Shown: in pieces, positions 62,000 through 64,000 of the stretch
Numbering within the stretch: the stretch's first letter is position 1
Layout of the letters: each line of letters opens with the position of its first letter
NCBI RefSeq assembly: GCF_003336805.1
Contig: NZ_QFWJ01000008.1
Coordinates: 1-64,000 of the forward strand
Source of the DNA: Marinospirillum perlucidum
Lineage (GTDB): Bacteria; Pseudomonadota; Gammaproteobacteria; Pseudomonadales; Halomonadaceae
Reading direction: 5' to 3'
DNA length: 64,000 nt
Made by a program: the position numbers and the translations under genes
The notes under the pieces: generated by a model
What the model was told of the DNA's origin: nothing
Seen by the model: the letters and a program-made list of their open reading frames with translations, nothing else
Databases searched by the model: none

Positions 62000-64000
62000 T
62001 TAGACGACTCTCATGCCGGGCTTAGCGCCTTCATGAGGTTCCAGCAGGTAGATGCCGTCATCATCACCGGCAGCCAGTACCATGCCTTCGGAAACACCAA
62101 ATTTCATTTTGCGCGGGGCCAGGTTGGCGACCAGCACGGTGAGCTTGCCTTCCAGGTCTTCGGGCTGATAGGCCTTTTTGATACCGGAGAAGACAGTACG
62201 GGTTTCACCGCCCAGATCCAGAGTCAGCTTCAGCAGCTTATTGGCTTTTTCCACGTGCTCGCAGCGGGTGATACGGGCGATGCGCAGATCCACCTTGATA
62301 AAGTCATCAAAGCTGATTTCCTCAGCCAGGGGATCGGCTTGCAGAGGACCCTGTTCACCACCCGGATTGCTGCTGACACTGGCTTCCTTGAGAGCCATTT
62401 CCTTTTTGGCATCTTCACGGCTGGCTTCCAGCAGGGCTTCAATCGTATCCTTGTCGACCCTGCTGATCATGGGTTTGAATTTGGCAATCTCATGGCCCAC
62501 CAGTGGCTGCTGAATGCCAGCCCAGTCCAGCGCATCAATTTTCAGGAAGGCCAGGGTTTTTTCAGCCATCTCAGGAAGCACAGGAGCCAGATAGGTCATC
62601 AGAACCCGGAAGAGGTTGATACCGGTGGAGCAGATGGCCTGGACCTCGTCACCCTTGCCTTCTTCCTTGGCCAGCACCCAGGGCTGCTGGTCGTTGATCC
62701 AGGTGTTGGCTTCATCGGCCAGATCCATGATCTGGCGAACGGCTCGGCCATATTCACGGCGTTCGTAGTCGGCAGCGATGGCTTCTTCGGCCGCAACAAA
62801 GCGCTGATAGAGTTCAGGTTCCTTCATTTCACTCAGGGTGCCACCAGCTTTCTTGACGAAGCCGGCACAGCGGCTGGCGATATTGACCAGCTTGCCCACC
62901 AGGTCGGAATTAACACGGAAAACAAAGTCTTCCAGATTCAAATCCAGGTCGTCCACGCGGCCGGTCAGCTTGGCGGCAAAGTAGTAACGCAGGTATTCGG
63001 GATTCAGATGATCCAGGTAGGTGCGGGCTTTGATAAAGGTGCCACGGGACTTGGACATCTTGGCCCCGTTAACGGTGACAAAACCGTGGCAGTAAACACT
63101 GTTGGGGGTGCGGAAGTCTGCTCCGGATAGCATCGCAGGCCAGAAGAGCGCGTGGAAGTTGACGATGTCCTTGCCGATAAAGTGATAGACCTCGTTCTGT
63201 GAATCCGCCTTCCAGTAGTCATCAAAATCCAGGTCATCGCGCTGCTCGCAGAGGTTCTTGAAGCTGGCCAGATAGCCAATGGGAGCATCCAGCCAGACAT
63301 AAAAGTACTTGCCGGGCGCATCGGGAATCTCGAAACCGAAATAGGGCGCATCGCGGGAGATATCCCATTCCTGCAGACCGGCATCCAGCCATTCCTTGAG
63401 CTTGTTGGCAATCTGTTCCTGGAGGCGACCGGTTTGTGTCCAGTCCTGCAGGAAGTCGGTGAAATCCTGCAGCTTGAAGAAGTAGTGCTCGGAGGACTTC
63501 ATCACCGGTGTAGCCCCGGAAATCGCCGAGCGGGGATCGATGAGTTCAGCCGGGGTGTAGGTGGCACCGCATTTCTCGCAGTTGTCACCATACTGGTCTT
63601 CGGCCTTGCACTTGGGGCAGGTGCCCTTGATAAAGCGGTCAGCCAGGAAAAGGCCCTTTTCCGGGTCGTACATCTGCTCGATTTCACGAGTAGCAATATG
63701 GCCCTTGTCTCTTAGCCGGGTGTAGATCAGCTCCGAGAAATAGCGGTTTTCATCCGAATGGGTGGAATAGTAGTTATCAAAGCGGATATGAAAGTCCTGG
63801 AAATCCTGGTGATGTTCCTGGCGAACCCGGTCGATCAGTTGCTGGGAGGTAATACCTTCCTGCTCGGCACGCAGCATGATGGCCGTACCATGGGCATCAT
63901 CCGCACAGACATAAGTGCAGGTATTACCGCGGCTTTTTTGAAAGCGGGTCCAGATATCGGTTTGGATGTATTCCAGCAGATGACCCAGATGGATGGGGCC
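62000..64000 (-). CDS. metG: Methionyl-tRNA synthetase (5' end outside window)
   Basis: Charges tRNA-Met. The frame stays open to the right edge, with 41 codons before the first internal Met at 63877; these include the HIGH-type motif ([11 protein letters not shown]) that marks the catalytic core, so the true start lies beyond 64000. A zinc knuckle ([17 protein letters not shown]), the KMSKS loop ([10 protein letters not shown]) and [13 protein letters not shown] are intact. The last 105 residues form the C-terminal tRNA-binding dimerisation domain ([20 protein letters not shown]). About 667 residues are visible and only the first few are missing. Confidence 0.97.
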   Translation of the reverse strand, partial: GPIHLGHLLEYIQTDIWTRFQKSRGNTCTYVCADDAHGTAIMLRAEQEGITSQQLIDRVRQEHHQDFQDFHIRFDNYYSTHSDENRYFSELIYTRLRDKGHIATREIEQMYDPEKGLFLADRFIKGTCPKCKAEDQYGDNCEKCGATYTPAELIDPRSAISGATPVMKSSEHYFFKLQDFTDFLQDWTQTGRLQEQIANKLKEWLDAGLQEWDISRDAPYFGFEIPDAPGKYFYVWLDAPIGYLASFKNLCEQRDDLDFDDYWKADSQNEVYHFIGKDIVNFHALFWPAMLSGADFRTPNSVYCHGFVTVNGAKMSKSRGTFIKARTYLDHLNPEYLRYYFAAKLTGRVDDLDLNLEDFVFRVNSDLVGKLVNIASRCAGFVKKAGGTLSEMKEPELYQRFVAAEEAIAADYERREYGRAVRQIMDLADEANTWINDQQPWVLAKEEGKGDEVQAICSTGINLFRVLMTYLAPVLPEMAEKTLAFLKIDALDWAGIQQPLVGHEIAKFKPMISRVDKDTIEALLEASREDAKKEMALKEASVSSNPGGEQGPLQADPLAEEISFDDFIKVDLRIARITRCEHVEKANKLLKLTLDLGGETRTVFSGIKKAYQPEDLEGKLTVLVANLAPRKMKFGVSEGMVLAAGDDDGIYLLEPHEGAKPGMRVV

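Overview
The window is one continuous stretch of chromosomal DNA from a gammaproteobacterium. Gene content and order resemble Pseudomonas and the Oceanospirillum-type marine bacteria. The evidence is the block fabD-fabG-acpP-fabF-pabC-mltG-tmk-holB-pilZ-tatD-TetR-DUF1285, the split etfD / etfB-etfA locus, fadM, msrA, gdhA, dbpA, the single-chain indolepyruvate oxidoreductase and many polar-cell signalling proteins. The genus is inference; no rRNA or tRNA gene lies in the window. About 63 protein genes fill more than 90 percent of it. I see no prophage, CRISPR array, intact insertion sequence or plasmid function.

Layout. 1-5.2 kb: a two-gene membrane start (K+ channel-like, DUF4870), DUF924, a diguanylate cyclase, a fructosamine-kinase homologue and a SIS protein. 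5.3-8.4 kb: fadM, cmk, rpsA. 8.5-18 kb: a secreted sugar dehydrogenase, a divergent pair of degenerate c-di-GMP proteins (HD-GYP, EAL-HDOD), tusA, a monooxygenase-fold protein, Usp, msrA, a chemoreceptor with its sensor at the C-terminus, and gdhA. 18-20.2 kb: hisC and rsuA. 20.3-30 kb: the fatty-acid / replication / PilZ cluster in the order I know from Pseudomonas aeruginosa. 30-38.4 kb: UvrD-type helicase, SpoU methyltransferase, purT, ppnP and the electron-transfer flavoprotein genes. 38.5-44.1 kb: dbpA, three small orphan genes and a large sensor diguanylate cyclase. 44.2-47 kb: a dispersed palindromic element, an FNR-type box and the operon DUF1538 membrane protein - PII protein - PII-like protein. 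47-56.8 kb: flavodoxin-like reductase, acetyltransferase-nitrilase fusion, yaeQ, a BdlA-like soluble chemoreceptor, Lrp-type regulator, a 1161-residue indolepyruvate oxidoreductase and a third diguanylate cyclase. 57-64 kb: DNA glycosylase, yaiI, a cold-shock gene with a structured leader, a CASTOR/POLLUX-type channel, fumC and the 3' part of metG, which runs off the right edge.

How the genes work together. Two themes dominate. First, housekeeping: lipid synthesis, translation (rpsA, metG, rsuA, dbpA), nucleotide supply (cmk, tmk, purT, ppnP) and respiration-linked oxidation (fadM, etf, fumC, indolepyruvate oxidoreductase). Second, cyclic-di-GMP and taxis signalling: three diguanylate cyclases with intact GGEEF and RxxD inhibition motifs, an HD-GYP protein whose HD pair is lost, an EAL-HDOD protein with altered EAL motifs, a PilZ protein and two unusual chemoreceptors.

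The best candidate for a poorly described system is the 44.5-46.9 kb operon. A membrane protein with two internal DUF1538 repeats is translationally coupled to two different PII-fold proteins, an arrangement that recalls AmtB-GlnK but with an unrelated membrane partner, and it lies behind a near-perfect FNR/ANR site. All functional assignments come from reading motifs by eye; no database search was run.
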